In this document: in pieces, positions 9,527 through 17,979 of the stretch
How the letters are laid out: each line of letters opens with the position of its first letter
Position numbering within the stretch: position 1 is the stretch's first letter
Source: Microscilla marina ATCC 23134
GTDB taxonomy: Bacteria > Bacteroidota > Bacteroidia > Cytophagales > Microscillaceae
Assembly: GCF_000169175.1 (NCBI RefSeq)
Contig: NZ_AAWS01000028.1
Location: 52,205-116,204 of the forward strand
Direction of reading: 5' to 3'
Length of the DNA stretch: 64,000 nt
Notes under the pieces: generated by a model
The model's database searches: none
The model's input: only the letters and a program-made list of their open reading frames with translations
Told to the model about the DNA's origin: nothing
Translations under genes and position numbers: made by a program

Positions 9527-10088
9527 TTATCGGAATGCTTGTCCCATCATTTAGCAAACAGCACCAATACTACTCTCCGCGAAGGTCTTACCGCAGGGTG
9601 ACCTGAGCATAAAGTCAGTAGTTGGGAGTCGGTCGTCAGTAGTTTTCATTTCGCGTCATACACCATTGATAAAAGCTTTTTCACCCCATCGTGTCAGTAA
9701 CCAACATAAACTCTACCCTCCGCGAAGGTCTTACCGCAAGGTGACCTGAGCAATGCCACTCGAAACCTGATAAACAACTTATGTAAGGACTGTTGGAGTG
9801 GATTGGTCATACACAGTGAAACAGGAGAATATTTCAGAAAGGGCACTAAAGTAAAAAACGAGACCCTAACAGAATCTCGTTTTTCTTTCCTAACCACAAA
9901 GCTTATTAAATATCTTTGATTAATATATATTCAAACCAAATACCAAAAGCATTTTGACTTTGAAATTATTTTTTAAGTGATTGGTAATCAGTGGGATAAG
10001 TTTGTATTTTTTTGTTTTCATGAAAATGGGGAAAGCTAAAAATGGAGGTTTTTATACGTTATTTCGTAATGAATGCGGTATTTCGTTA
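9527..10088. repeat. Large direct duplication, copy B (562 bp)
   Basis: Same order as copy A: lead-in (TTTATCGGAATGCTTG), one 143-bp unit starting at 9574, truncated head at 9717, tail, and the final CGGTATTTCGTTA. The central part is close to identical to copy A and the outer parts have diverged. Confidence 0.85.
9854..9884. terminator. Terminator-like hairpin in duplication copy B
   Basis: Exact copy of the hairpin at 9257-9287, with the same arms and loop. Confidence 0.6.
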
Positions 10089-10113
10089 CTTGAAAAAGAC
10101 CCAAGCAAAAAAA

Positions 10114-10155
10114 TAGCCCCGAAGTGTGGTCTCTGAAAACACACCCCGAAGGCTA
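10114..10155. other. Stem-loop with symmetric internal loop
   Basis: The outer stem TAGCC/GGCTA and inner stem GTGTG/CACAC are separated by CCGAA on one side and CCCGAA on the other. It is preceded by an A-run and lies 92 bp upstream of the methyltransferase. It may terminate leftward transcripts. Confidence 0.45.
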
Positions 10156-10246
10156 CATTTAATCTAAAGTTACTGTTGGCAAGATACTCAAAAAAAATTA
10201 AAAGGCATATTTACATATCCTGCAAACCCTTATATTTACCCTTACC

Positions 10247-10963
10247 ATGGCAATAAGACAACTACTTAAGCATATTATTCCTGCATATTGGCAGCACCAT
10301 TACCGCAAGTGGCGCTATGCTATACCCGACGATGCGTTGCCAGAAGCCAGTTTACAAGACAAGTTTACCCAAATCTTTCAAACCAACCATTGGCAAAGTC
10401 AACAAACGTTGTCAGGGCGGGGCTCTGAACTCGAACAAACTCAAACTTTGATTGGTGCCTTGAGTCATCTACTAAAAAAATATACGATTTCTTCTATGTT
10501 AGACCTGCCTTGTGGCGATTTTCACTGGATGCAGCATGTGACCTTGTCAGAGTTACAATACATTGGAGCAGACATTGTGTCACAATTGATTTTGCAAAAT
10601 AGACAACAATATCAAAAGGCAGGTATAGAGTTTCGAATGTTAGACATTACAACCGATGCTTTACCCAAGGTAGACTTAGTGCTTTGTCGCGATTGTTTTA
10701 TTCACTTATCTTATGCCCACATTCGTCAGGCTATAGCCAACCTCAAAAAAAGTAATAGTAAATACTTGTTGACTACCACTTATGTCAACTATTCATTGAA
10801 TTATAATGTACCTAGTGGCAGCTGGAGACCTTTGAACCTGCAACAAGCGCCTTTTTCGTTTCCAGAACCCATTGACCTAATCAAAGAAAACTGCAGTGAA
10901 GAAGGAAAACTATACCAGGATAAATCACTGGGAATGTGGGAGATAAACTCATTAGATTTTTAA
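10247..10963 (+). CDS. Class I SAM-dependent methyltransferase
   Basis: A cytoplasmic protein of 238 residues. After a 70-residue N-terminal region comes the Rossmann SAM-binding motif I (MLDLPCGDFHWM), then the acidic end of strand 2 (YIGADIV), the motif II-like FRMLDITTDALPKVDLVLCRDCFIHL, and later LLTTTYVNY. This pattern matches small-molecule or sugar methyltransferases of the methyltransferase-11/25 type. The substrate is not evident. The LRR gene follows 17 bp after its stop, so the two are probably co-transcribed. Confidence 0.82.
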   Translation: MAIRQLLKHIIPAYWQHHYRKWRYAIPDDALPEASLQDKFTQIFQTNHWQSQQTLSGRGSELEQTQTLIGALSHLLKKYTISSMLDLPCGDFHWMQHVTLSELQYIGADIVSQLILQNRQQYQKAGIEFRMLDITTDALPKVDLVLCRDCFIHLSYAHIRQAIANLKKSNSKYLLTTTYVNYSLNYNVPSGSWRPLNLQQAPFSFPEPIDLIKENCSEEGKLYQDKSLGMWEINSLDF

Positions 10964-10980
10964 CACCAAATATTAAAACA

Positions 10981-11721
10981 ATGACAAAACCTTTAGATCA
11001 TGAGTTTAAGTATTTAGAAGAGTATGGCAAAGGTGAAGAAATATTTTTACGCCCTGATAGACAGGATAGAAGTGGTGATGCTTGGGAGAAGTTGCTTGCT
11101 TTGATAAATCAAGCGGTAGAAGAAGGGTGGACAGAGTTTGCGCCAGGGCGAATGATGCCACATGATTTATGGCGACAAATTAAGGTTCTGCCCAATGAAA
11201 TCGAACGACTTACTCAAGTGACTCATCTATTTTTGTATGGAAGTAGTTTAGAGCGAATTCCTCCACATATAGGCAAAATGACCTCACTCAAAGAGTTTAC
11301 CCCTTATACTTCTTATGGCTTACACTGGTTTCCTTATGAAATTACTCGTTGTAAAAACTTGGTAGATAGTACTGTAAGTACAAGGGCGTTATATGGTAAT
11401 TATAAAAATCGTCCCTATTTTCCTGACCTTACCAAGGCTTTTAATCAAGTAGAGTATTTCGGTTATACACCTACTTGTAGTGTATGTAATAAACAGGTAA
11501 AAAATAATGAATACCGCCAGGTCTGGATTTCTTTATCAGTAGCTACCGATATATTGCCTTTACTGGCAAATATATGTTCTGATGTCTGTTTAGAGGCATT
11601 GCCTACCCCTCCTGAATCTTATATTCAAGAGCCACACCAAGGGGGCATACATCAAAAACAAGCAATCACTTTTTGGGAACAAGTGTTGAATAAATACGAA
11701 GATGACGATGAGGTAGAATAA
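10981..11721 (+). CDS. Leucine-rich-repeat protein with a Cys-rich C-terminal part
   Basis: 246 residues from ATG 10981; an ATG at 10936 would overlap the methyltransferase gene and is less likely. Residues of about 65-120 hold two or three leucine-rich repeats (LPNEIERLTQVTHLFLYGSSLERIPPHIGKMTSLKEF). The C-terminal part has cysteines in CSVCNKQV and, after about 38 residues, CSDVC, which could bind one metal ion. LRR units usually mediate protein binding. No enzymatic domain is visible. It ends 2 bp from the convergent rnhB stop with no room for a separate terminator. Confidence 0.6.
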   Translation: MTKPLDHEFKYLEEYGKGEEIFLRPDRQDRSGDAWEKLLALINQAVEEGWTEFAPGRMMPHDLWRQIKVLPNEIERLTQVTHLFLYGSSLERIPPHIGKMTSLKEFTPYTSYGLHWFPYEITRCKNLVDSTVSTRALYGNYKNRPYFPDLTKAFNQVEYFGYTPTCSVCNKQVKNNEYRQVWISLSVATDILPLLANICSDVCLEALPTPPESYIQEPHQGGIHQKQAITFWEQVLNKYEDDDEVE

Positions 11722-11723
11722 TC

Positions 11724-12311
11724 CTAGTCTTTATCTTTAATCAACTTAAAACTCATACGATGCCAAGGAGTAGCCCCGTGCTGTTCTATAGCTGCCCGGT
11801 GTTTTTTGGTAGGGTAGCCTACATTGTTTTCCCAGTCATACTCTGGGTGCTCCACGGCAAGTTTTTCCATCAAATCATCGCGGTAGGTTTTTGCTAGTAT
11901 CGATGCTGCCGCTATTGACAAAAACTTATTGTCACCTTTTACTATACATTGGTAGGCAACAAACTTATAAGGATTGAAACGGTTGCCATCAATCAGTAAA
12001 AGTTCGGGCTCAGGCTCTAGTTGTTCTATAGCACGGTGCATGGCCAAAAAACTGGCGTTTAATATATTAATTTCGTCAATTTCGGTATGCGAAGCTTCTG
12101 CCACCGCCCAGCTAATGGCTTCTTCTTCAATAGTTTTACGAAGTTTTTCACGAGTTTTTTTATTCAACTTCTTCGAGTCCATCAACAACTCATTCTTATA
12201 GTTGGGAGGCAATATTACGGCCGCTGCTACTACTGGTCCGGCCAAACAGCCTCGGCCAACTTCATCTACTCCGGCTTCTATGTATTTATTAGAAAAAGAC
12301 GATTGTAACAT
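11724..12311 (-). CDS. rnhB: Ribonuclease HII
   Basis: 195 residues, typical length. It removes RNA from RNA:DNA hybrids and misincorporated ribonucleotides from DNA. The family motifs are all present: GVDEVGRGCLAGPVVAAAVIL (catalytic Asp-Glu), DSKKLNKKTR, ELLLIDGNRF (third acidic residue), KGDNKFLSIAAASILAKTYRD and YDWENNVGYPTKKH. The start at 12311 puts the first motif near residue 16, as expected. Confidence 0.97.
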   Translation of the reverse strand: MLQSSFSNKYIEAGVDEVGRGCLAGPVVAAAVILPPNYKNELLMDSKKLNKKTREKLRKTIEEEAISWAVAEASHTEIDEINILNASFLAMHRAIEQLEPEPELLLIDGNRFNPYKFVAYQCIVKGDNKFLSIAAASILAKTYRDDLMEKLAVEHPEYDWENNVGYPTKKHRAAIEQHGATPWHRMSFKLIKDKD

Positions 12312-12343
12312 ACCTTTGTCTTAATAGTTTGGGATACAAACCT

Positions 12344-12351
12344 CAAAGTTA
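12344..12351 (-). promoter_or_regulatory. Candidate -7 element upstream of rnhB
   Basis: TAACTTTG on the minus strand fits the Bacteroidota -7 consensus TAnnTTTG, 33 bp before the rnhB start. No TTTG at the preferred 19-bp spacing is seen, so support is weak. Confidence 0.3.
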
Positions 12352-12465
12352 GTCATTATTTTACAACGAATTGGTTATTATTGTAACCTTGCTTAAATTG
12401 GAGTGTAGAAGTGAGTAGACAGTATGGCACACGATTGTTTCCTTGTAAACCAAAAATGATATATA

Positions 12466-13044
12466 ATGAATAGCTCATCAGATAATAATAACGCCAAAGA
12501 AAAAGTTGCAAACCCTTGGAACACAGTTTATAAACAACAAATGTACGACAACCCCTGGATTTCAGTGGCGCAAGACATGGTAGTCAATGCATCGGGCAAA
12601 CCGGGAATTTATGGTACAGTACATTTTAAAAATAAAGCCATTGGCATTATACCTATTGATAGCGAAGGGTATACTTATTTGGTGGGGCAATATCGTTATC
12701 CTTTAGACATTTACTCATGGGAGATACCTATGGGGGGAGGCAGTCTTGAAGATGACATACTTGAATCGGCAAAACGTGAGCTTAAAGAAGAAACAGGCTT
12801 TACTGCCAATCAGTGGACAGAAATTGCCACAGTGCATACCTCTAATTCGGTAACTGACGAAGAAGGAGTAGTGTATATAGCCGAAGAACTGGTGCCTGGC
12901 GAAACAGAATTTGACGAAACAGAGGATCTTAGAATTAAAAAAGTACATATTAGTGAAGCCGTTGAAATGGTAATGAATAATGAGATTACAGACTCAATTA
13001 GCATGGTAGGTTTACTTAAAGTAGCCCGATTGCGAAAAATTTGA
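12466..13044 (+). CDS. Nudix hydrolase (ADP-ribose pyrophosphatase-like)
   Basis: 192 residues. The Nudix box lies at about residues 86-108: GGGSLEDD..ESAKREL then KEETGF. It fits G-x5-E-x7-REUxEExGU except that the first Glu is Asp. The region before it (GIIPIDSEGYTYLVGQYRYPLDIYSWEIPMGGG) resembles ADP-ribose/NudF-type pyrophosphatases, which hydrolyse ADP-ribose to AMP and ribose-5-phosphate. The substrate is inferred only from this similarity. The YihY gene follows 22 bp downstream. Confidence 0.88.
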   Translation: MNSSSDNNNAKEKVANPWNTVYKQQMYDNPWISVAQDMVVNASGKPGIYGTVHFKNKAIGIIPIDSEGYTYLVGQYRYPLDIYSWEIPMGGGSLEDDILESAKRELKEETGFTANQWTEIATVHTSNSVTDEEGVVYIAEELVPGETEFDETEDLRIKKVHISEAVEMVMNNEITDSISMVGLLKVARLRKI

Positions 13045-13066
13045 TAAGGAAACCGTTAAGATTGTT

Positions 13067-14179
13067 ATGAAAGCCAAAATTATCAAATCGATTACCAACT
13101 CTAAACTGTACCAAAAAACTGTCAAACGTTTGAGGCGCTCAGAATCTAAACACCACCAGGTATCTTGGTATCGTATTATCAAAACACTTTGGCTTAATAT
13201 CAATGATAAGCCACTTCATCAACAAGCCAGGGCAATTGCCTTTAGTTTTACTTTATCGCTTTTTCCGGCAATTATATTTTTATTTACTTTGATTCCTTTT
13301 TTTGTTCCATACATTGTTACCTATATTCCCGATATAGTAACTACTGGGCAAGATATTGACATGAAGCAACAGATAGACGCCCTGCTGCTTGAATTTATGC
13401 CAGGAGAAATCTATAAATACACCCATGACACCATTGTCAATATATTGACTCAACCCCGCACCAACCTACTTTCATTTGGGGTATTGTTGGCTTTGTATAC
13501 TGCTACTAATGGAGTGATAGAGATGATGGATACCTTTAATCGTAACTACAAGTTTGCCGAAAAGCGTAATTTTTTGCGTAAACGATTATTAGCCGCTGGA
13601 TTAGCCATTTTGTTTGCGTTTATCTTAGTGATAGTAGTCATTGTACTGGTGGTGACCGAGTTTGCCGTAGAGTTTGTACTCGAATATCTCTATGAGTGGA
13701 CTAGTTGGGCAATGTTGCACAAAGACCAGGTATTAGGGTATTACCTGCTAACAGGTTTCAAGGTGTTTGTCTTGTTTAGTGCATTTTTACTAGGCATTGC
13801 TTTGATTTATAACCTGGCTCCTGCCAGAAAAAAAGAATGGAGATTTTTCTCGTTAGGGGCTATTTCAGCTTCTATTTTGGCAATGTTGAGCACTACCGGT
13901 TTCTCATTTTACTTGAGCAATTTTGCCAACTACAACAAACTATATGGCTCTATAGGAACCCTGATTGCCCTTATGTTTTGGTTATATTTAATCGCTTGGG
14001 TGTTTTTGCTAGGGTTTGAGATCAATGTGAGTATGGTGCAAGCACAAAAAGCCTTGAAAGAAGAAGTTGAAGACAAGTTTACCATGTTAGACGATCTGTT
14101 GACAGAAACCGACGAAAAGCTAAAACAGCAAACTAAAGATCAGCAAAGTTCAGAAGATACTAAAAACAACGACCACTAA
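13067..14179 (+). CDS. YihY/BrkB family inner-membrane protein
   Basis: 370 residues. The N-terminal part has the family motif around QQARAIAFSFTLSLFPAIIFLFTLIPFF. Six hydrophobic segments lie between residues of about 55 and 325, including LLSFGVLLALYTATNGVIEMMDTFNRNY and the terminal GSIGTLIALMFWLYLIAWVFLLGFEINV, which is highly typical. The C-terminal 45 residues are charged and cytoplasmic. The family was once called RNase BN by mistake, and its physiological role is unclear. It probably shares a transcript with the Nudix and DUF4153 genes. Confidence 0.92.
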   Translation: MKAKIIKSITNSKLYQKTVKRLRRSESKHHQVSWYRIIKTLWLNINDKPLHQQARAIAFSFTLSLFPAIIFLFTLIPFFVPYIVTYIPDIVTTGQDIDMKQQIDALLLEFMPGEIYKYTHDTIVNILTQPRTNLLSFGVLLALYTATNGVIEMMDTFNRNYKFAEKRNFLRKRLLAAGLAILFAFILVIVVIVLVVTEFAVEFVLEYLYEWTSWAMLHKDQVLGYYLLTGFKVFVLFSAFLLGIALIYNLAPARKKEWRFFSLGAISASILAMLSTTGFSFYLSNFANYNKLYGSIGTLIALMFWLYLIAWVFLLGFEINVSMVQAQKALKEEVEDKFTMLDDLLTETDEKLKQQTKDQQSSEDTKNNDH

Positions 14180-14220
14180 GCCTTTATTATACGTGGTTAG
14201 TAAAACCAATCCTCATATTT

Positions 14221-16077
14221 ATGATCAAATGGCCATCATTTAGAGATTTATTCACTCAGGCAGGAAACACCTCATCACGTTATCCCTTTGCTATGCTTGC
14301 TGCTACTATGGGCACCGTCATTTTGTTGGTCATCATAGAACAACAAACAGATGTTTGGAGCTACTTAAGCGACAATGGACAATCTTTGATGGCAAGTTTG
14401 TTAGGGGTACTTATATTTTTTATAGCTGATATATACGCAGAGCGTCACCATATCCCTCCGTCACGTAAGTTGGTGATTGAAATTATTGCTTTTATCATTA
14501 TTATTACCTATTACCTGCTGTTACCCAAAGAGTTAGCCCATAAAAACTACATACGTTTTATCCTGTTTTTTATGACAGGTTTATTGTTGGTGTCTTACAT
14601 TCCTTTTACCAAAACTTATGAGGTAAACGCTTTTTGGCACTTCAACTTGTTGCTTACTGTACGCATCATGTTGTCAGGCTTATACTCTACCATGCTTTTT
14701 GGCGGCATATCGCTGGCCTTGTTTGCTATGGGGTATTTGTTTGGACTAACCATATCAGCCAAGTTATACCTGCAATTGTTTATTGCCATTTTTGGTATAT
14801 TCAATACGCTTATATTTTTAGCTGGTATTCCCGATGAAATCCAGGCGCTTGAAAAAGAAGAAACTTACCCGCGTGTATTACGTTTTTGTGTGCAATTTGT
14901 ACTGTTACCACTCATTGTAGTATACCTTTCTATTTTGTATGTGTACGGTGCTTCTATTTTAGTGAGTTGGACTCTGCCCAAGGGCTTAGTGACCTACCTG
15001 GTGCTGGTGTTTTCGGTCATAGGCATGGCTACCTTCCTTATTATTTACCCTATTCGCCAACAAAAAGAAGGACGAACTCTTCAGGCATACAGCCGCAACT
15101 TTTCTCTGAGTCTGTTTCCTTTATTGGCTTTGTTGTTTTGGGGTTTAGGCAAACGTATTCAAGATTACGGCCTTACCGAGCTACGTTATTTTGCCTTGGT
15201 GCTGGCAGTATGGTTGGCAGGCATTAATTTATACTTGTTGATCAGCAAGGCAAAAAACATTAAAGTAATTACTATTTCTCTAAGCTTTGTTTGTTTGTTA
15301 AGTGCTTTTGGCCCTTGGGGAGTGTTTATGACAGCAGACCGAAGCCAGGCAAGCAGATTCAAAAAAATTATGCTTAAGAGCCAATTGCTTAAAGAGGGTA
15401 AAATAACTCCAAATGCACAGGCAAAACCTTTGTCATTGAGTGATCACAAAAACCTGCACTCTATCCTTCAGTTTTTTGCCCAAAGAAAACGCCTTGCCCG
15501 TTTGCAACCTTTTATCAGACCACACCTCGATTCTTTGTTAAGCCCGTTAGACTCTGAGCACCGTAAAATTATTAAGTTGTATGCCCTCATGGGCGAAAAC
15601 GTAACAGGCGACTATGTCACTGACTTAATTTCTGCCAATACCAAGCAATTTAACTTTCAAAGCCGTTTTGACGAACCTGTACGCAATATCAAAGGGTACA
15701 ATTATATTATTAAATTTAAACAAAAAGCCAACAGCTTTAAAGTAAATAAGCAACGAGTATACTTGTTGGGAGACAAGGAGATTGAATTATATTTTGATTG
15801 GAAGAAGAACCGGATATTGTTGCACGAAAAAAAAGACACACTAGTTAACTTCCTGCTCGACCCTATGTTGGAAAAGCTGGTTAGAAAATTCAGTAACACC
15901 TCTAAACCTTTGCCTCATAACGAAATGGTGTTAATCGAGGCTGGAAAAAGCTATAAAGCAAAACTACAAATTACCCAAGTGAACATTGCCCGCCGTCAAG
16001 ACAGTGAGAATAAAATGCGCAGCATGAGTGGAGAGTTATTATTGTATTTTAGTAAACCTCAGCCAGAAGGGTTTTAG
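14221..16077 (+). CDS. DUF4153 multi-pass membrane protein
   Basis: 618 residues. About ten to twelve hydrophobic segments fill residues 20-380 (for example MLAATMGTVILLVIIEQ, LAVWLAGINLYLLISK and VITISLSFVCLLSAFGPWGVF). The C-terminal 240 residues are soluble, with YSRNFSLSLFPLLALLFWGLGKRI just before the last membrane segments. This matches DUF4153 proteins of Bacteroidota and Firmicutes, which have no established function. It lies 41 bp after the YihY gene. Confidence 0.8.
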   Translation: MIKWPSFRDLFTQAGNTSSRYPFAMLAATMGTVILLVIIEQQTDVWSYLSDNGQSLMASLLGVLIFFIADIYAERHHIPPSRKLVIEIIAFIIIITYYLLLPKELAHKNYIRFILFFMTGLLLVSYIPFTKTYEVNAFWHFNLLLTVRIMLSGLYSTMLFGGISLALFAMGYLFGLTISAKLYLQLFIAIFGIFNTLIFLAGIPDEIQALEKEETYPRVLRFCVQFVLLPLIVVYLSILYVYGASILVSWTLPKGLVTYLVLVFSVIGMATFLIIYPIRQQKEGRTLQAYSRNFSLSLFPLLALLFWGLGKRIQDYGLTELRYFALVLAVWLAGINLYLLISKAKNIKVITISLSFVCLLSAFGPWGVFMTADRSQASRFKKIMLKSQLLKEGKITPNAQAKPLSLSDHKNLHSILQFFAQRKRLARLQPFIRPHLDSLLSPLDSEHRKIIKLYALMGENVTGDYVTDLISANTKQFNFQSRFDEPVRNIKGYNYIIKFKQKANSFKVNKQRVYLLGDKEIELYFDWKKNRILLHEKKDTLVNFLLDPMLEKLVRKFSNTSKPLPHNEMVLIEAGKSYKAKLQITQVNIARRQDSENKMRSMSGELLLYFSKPQPEGF

Positions 16078-16121
16078 AGGCCGAGTCAGTAGTTGTACTC
16101 TACCCAGCTTTTAACTTCGTT

Positions 16122-16155
16122 GAGCTCAGCACAGTAAAACTGTAGCTTCGGTTTT
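16122..16155 (-). repeat. Dispersed intergenic repeat, copy 1
   Basis: On the minus strand this reads AAAAACCGAAGCTACAG then TTTTACTGTGCTGAGCTC. It matches 27291-27324 on the plus strand with about three differences in 34 bases. Both copies lie just past the end of a gene. Confidence 0.7.
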
Positions 16156-16162
16156 TCAAAAG

Positions 16163-16400
16163 TACCGTCATCGCCTCAGCTCGTGTCTTCACGAGCTGAT
16201 CGGAACTCTAAAAAACACTATTTACAGGCGCTACGACGAGGCGATTTAGCTTTGCTGAGCACCGACATTCATCGGTATCTAAAGACTCGTAAACTCGGTT
16301 GTGAAGACACCATAGCCGTCAGGCTAAGAGGAGCATAGTAAAAAAATCACTTAAAAATACCGTCACCGCCTCAGCGAGTGTCCCCACACGCTGATCGAAT
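16163..16400. repeat. Paired hairpin repeat units
   Basis: Two related units at 16163-16205 and 16358-16400 share TACCGTCAyCGCCTCAGC and GCTGATCG. The first folds as CAGCTCGTG-tctt-CACGAGCTG (perfect 9-bp stem). The second folds as CAGC(ga)GTGT-cccc-ACACGCTG. The stem sequences differ but pairing is kept. Confidence 0.7.
16258..16290 (+). repeat. Hairpin repeat shared with 52232-52264
   Basis: AGCACCGACATTCATCGGT followed by ATCTAAAGACTCGT. The reverse complement of 52232-52264 reads AGCACCGATATTCATCGGT and then ATCTAAGGACTTGT. The core folds as ACCGA/TCGGT. Confidence 0.65.
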
Positions 16401-16465
16401 CGCCAAAATTTGGATACTGAAAGATGTTTCAGGGGTAAAAAAATAGTAGCCTGACGGCTATGGTG
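16308..16465. repeat. Element bounded by a 19-bp perfect inverted repeat
   Basis: CACCATAGCCGTCAGGCTA at 16308-16326 and its exact reverse complement at 16447-16465 enclose 120 bp, which include the second hairpin unit. No ORF lies inside. It may be a small non-autonomous mobile element or a folded 3' UTR. Confidence 0.75.
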
Positions 16466-16581
16466 AAGACACAAACCGAGGCGAAAAAATAGTAGGGTAG
16501 AGTACAGTAGTTGGTTTGTGCACACAAAAAACATGGCATAAAAAAACCTGTAAATCATAAGAATTTACAGGTAATATTTAG

Positions 16582-16654
<73 letters not shown>

Positions 16655-16668
16655 ATGTGATTGGATGA

Positions 16669-16699
16669 CAAAGGTAGGACATTTTTATTAAAATCCAAA
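16669..16699 (-). promoter_or_regulatory. Promoter of the tRNA-Met gene
   Basis: On the minus strand TTTG, then exactly 19 bases, then TACCTTTG. This equals the Bacteroidota vegetative consensus TTTG-N19-TAnnTTTG. The -7 box ends 14 bp before the tRNA 5' end. Confidence 0.75.
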
Positions 16700-17222
16700 A
16701 CTTTAAAATGAAAAAATGAGCTTTCAGGGAAAAAACAAATAAAAATAACTCCTTCGCATGAAAATCTTTGTGGGCAATTGATTAAATAATGCGCTGATTT
16801 TGAGGTTTTTTTACCAGATTTTGTTTTCTTGAGTAAAGCAATTAAGTGCTTGTTTAGCTTTGCAGAGCCTGGAGGCAAGTCTCCTGCGGTTAAAGTCTTG
16901 TATTCAGAGATAAAGTGAGGGGATTTGTGTGGTGAAGAGCTACATTTTTAAACATAACAACACCCAAAAATACTGGCCTTTATGTGGTAGAAATTATCGA
17001 AGCTACAGGTATGCTGAGCCCTGCTTTTTGACTAAACTACTAAAACCAGTGCGTAAAAATGAGCTTATCAATCCTCTGAGAACAAGCTCACCTGCTTTGA
17101 GTTTGTTTCACTGTTGAAGATAAAATAACGAACTAATTTTTAAATATAGTCAAGTGAATATTCGCAACTTTTTAGCTCTATTATAAAGGCAAAGGGTTTG
17201 CTCACACCAATTAACAATATAT
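16700..17222. other. Intergenic region without a supported gene
   Basis: The stretch lies between the tRNA promoter and the esterase. A 62-codon frame at 16929-17117 has no family features and an odd composition, so I do not call it. It presumably holds the esterase promoter. Confidence 0.5.
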
Positions 17223-17918
17223 ATGCACCAACTTTCATACATTTTCTTGTGGATTACTTTAACTCTATGGAGTTGTAATGGAGCCGCAAAACGCGAGCAA
17301 CAGCGACAAGACTCTTTAGCTCGGCAAGACTCTATTCAAAAGATAGAACGCAAAAAAAATCGTAAAACTATTTTGTTTTTGGGCAATAGCCTGGCGGCTG
17401 GCTTTGGTTTAGACAATCCCGAAGAGTCTGCTTATCCCGCCTTGATACAGAAAAAACTGGATGCGGGTAACCACAACTATAGGGTAGTAAATGCGGGGGT
17501 CAGTGGCGAAACGACTACAGGTGGACGAGAACGAATTAATTTTTTGCTAAAACAAAAAGTAGACATTTTGGTGATTGAATTGGGGGGTAACGATGGTTTG
17601 AGAGGGGTAAGCCCACAGGTAGTAAAAGAAAACCTTCAGCAGATCATTGATATTGCGCGTAAACGTTATAAAAAAATTAAAATTTTATTGGTAAGAATGG
17701 AAGCCCCCCCCAATCTGGGGTTAGACTATACCGCAGGGTTTACTAAAGCCTTTGACGATCTCGAAGAAGACAATAGAAAAGTAGTGACAGTGCCCTTCAT
17801 TTTGGATGGTATTGCTGGTAAGCCCGAACTCAACCAGTCGGATGGGACTCACCCTACTGCCGAAGGACACGAGATGATGGCAAATAAGATTTGGAAATAT
17901 TTACAAAAGGTATTGTAA
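17223..17918 (+). CDS. SGNH/GDSL esterase lipoprotein (TesA-like)
   Basis: 231 residues. A short signal ends in a lipobox-like LWSC, so it is probably membrane-anchored and periplasmic. A charged linker follows, then the SGNH hydrolase fold. Block I is ILFLGNSLAAGFGL (Ser nucleophile; the usual Asp is Asn), block II VNAGVSGETTTGG, block III VIELGGNDGLRG (oxyanion-hole Asn) and block V DGTHPTAEGHEMMA (Asp-His). This arrangement matches the arylesterase / thioesterase I / lysophospholipase L1 family. It probably hydrolyses acyl esters. It is a single gene with its own terminator. Confidence 0.92.
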   Translation: MHQLSYIFLWITLTLWSCNGAAKREQQRQDSLARQDSIQKIERKKNRKTILFLGNSLAAGFGLDNPEESAYPALIQKKLDAGNHNYRVVNAGVSGETTTGGRERINFLLKQKVDILVIELGGNDGLRGVSPQVVKENLQQIIDIARKRYKKIKILLVRMEAPPNLGLDYTAGFTKAFDDLEEDNRKVVTVPFILDGIAGKPELNQSDGTHPTAEGHEMMANKIWKYLQKVL

Positions 17919-17923
17919 CAACA

Positions 17924-17951
17924 CCCCCTGAACGAGCACTCATTCAGGGGG
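17924..17951. terminator. GC-rich hairpin between convergent genes
   Basis: CCCCCTGAA / TTCAGGGGG with an inner GAG/CTC pairing, 6 bp after the esterase stop and 29 bp from the convergent 5'-nucleotidase stop. The T-run is short. Confidence 0.65.
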
Positions 17952-17979
17952 AATTGATCAACCTATAAGTTGGCTTCAT

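Noticed and set aside
9097..9897. Two identical 67-codon minus-strand frames (9097-9300 and 9694-9897)
   Set aside because: They are a by-product of the duplicated repeat block, run through the hairpin, and have no protein-family features.
8550..10088. CRISPR array
   Set aside because: Units are 143 bp long and nearly identical across their full length, with no short repeats separated by unique spacers and no cas genes nearby.
10936..10980. Upstream start for the LRR protein
   Set aside because: It would overlap the methyltransferase gene by 28 bp, while ATG 10981 lies just after its stop in a normal spacing.
16929..17117. 62-codon plus-strand frame
   Set aside because: No signal, domain or conserved neighbour; composition like non-coding DNA.
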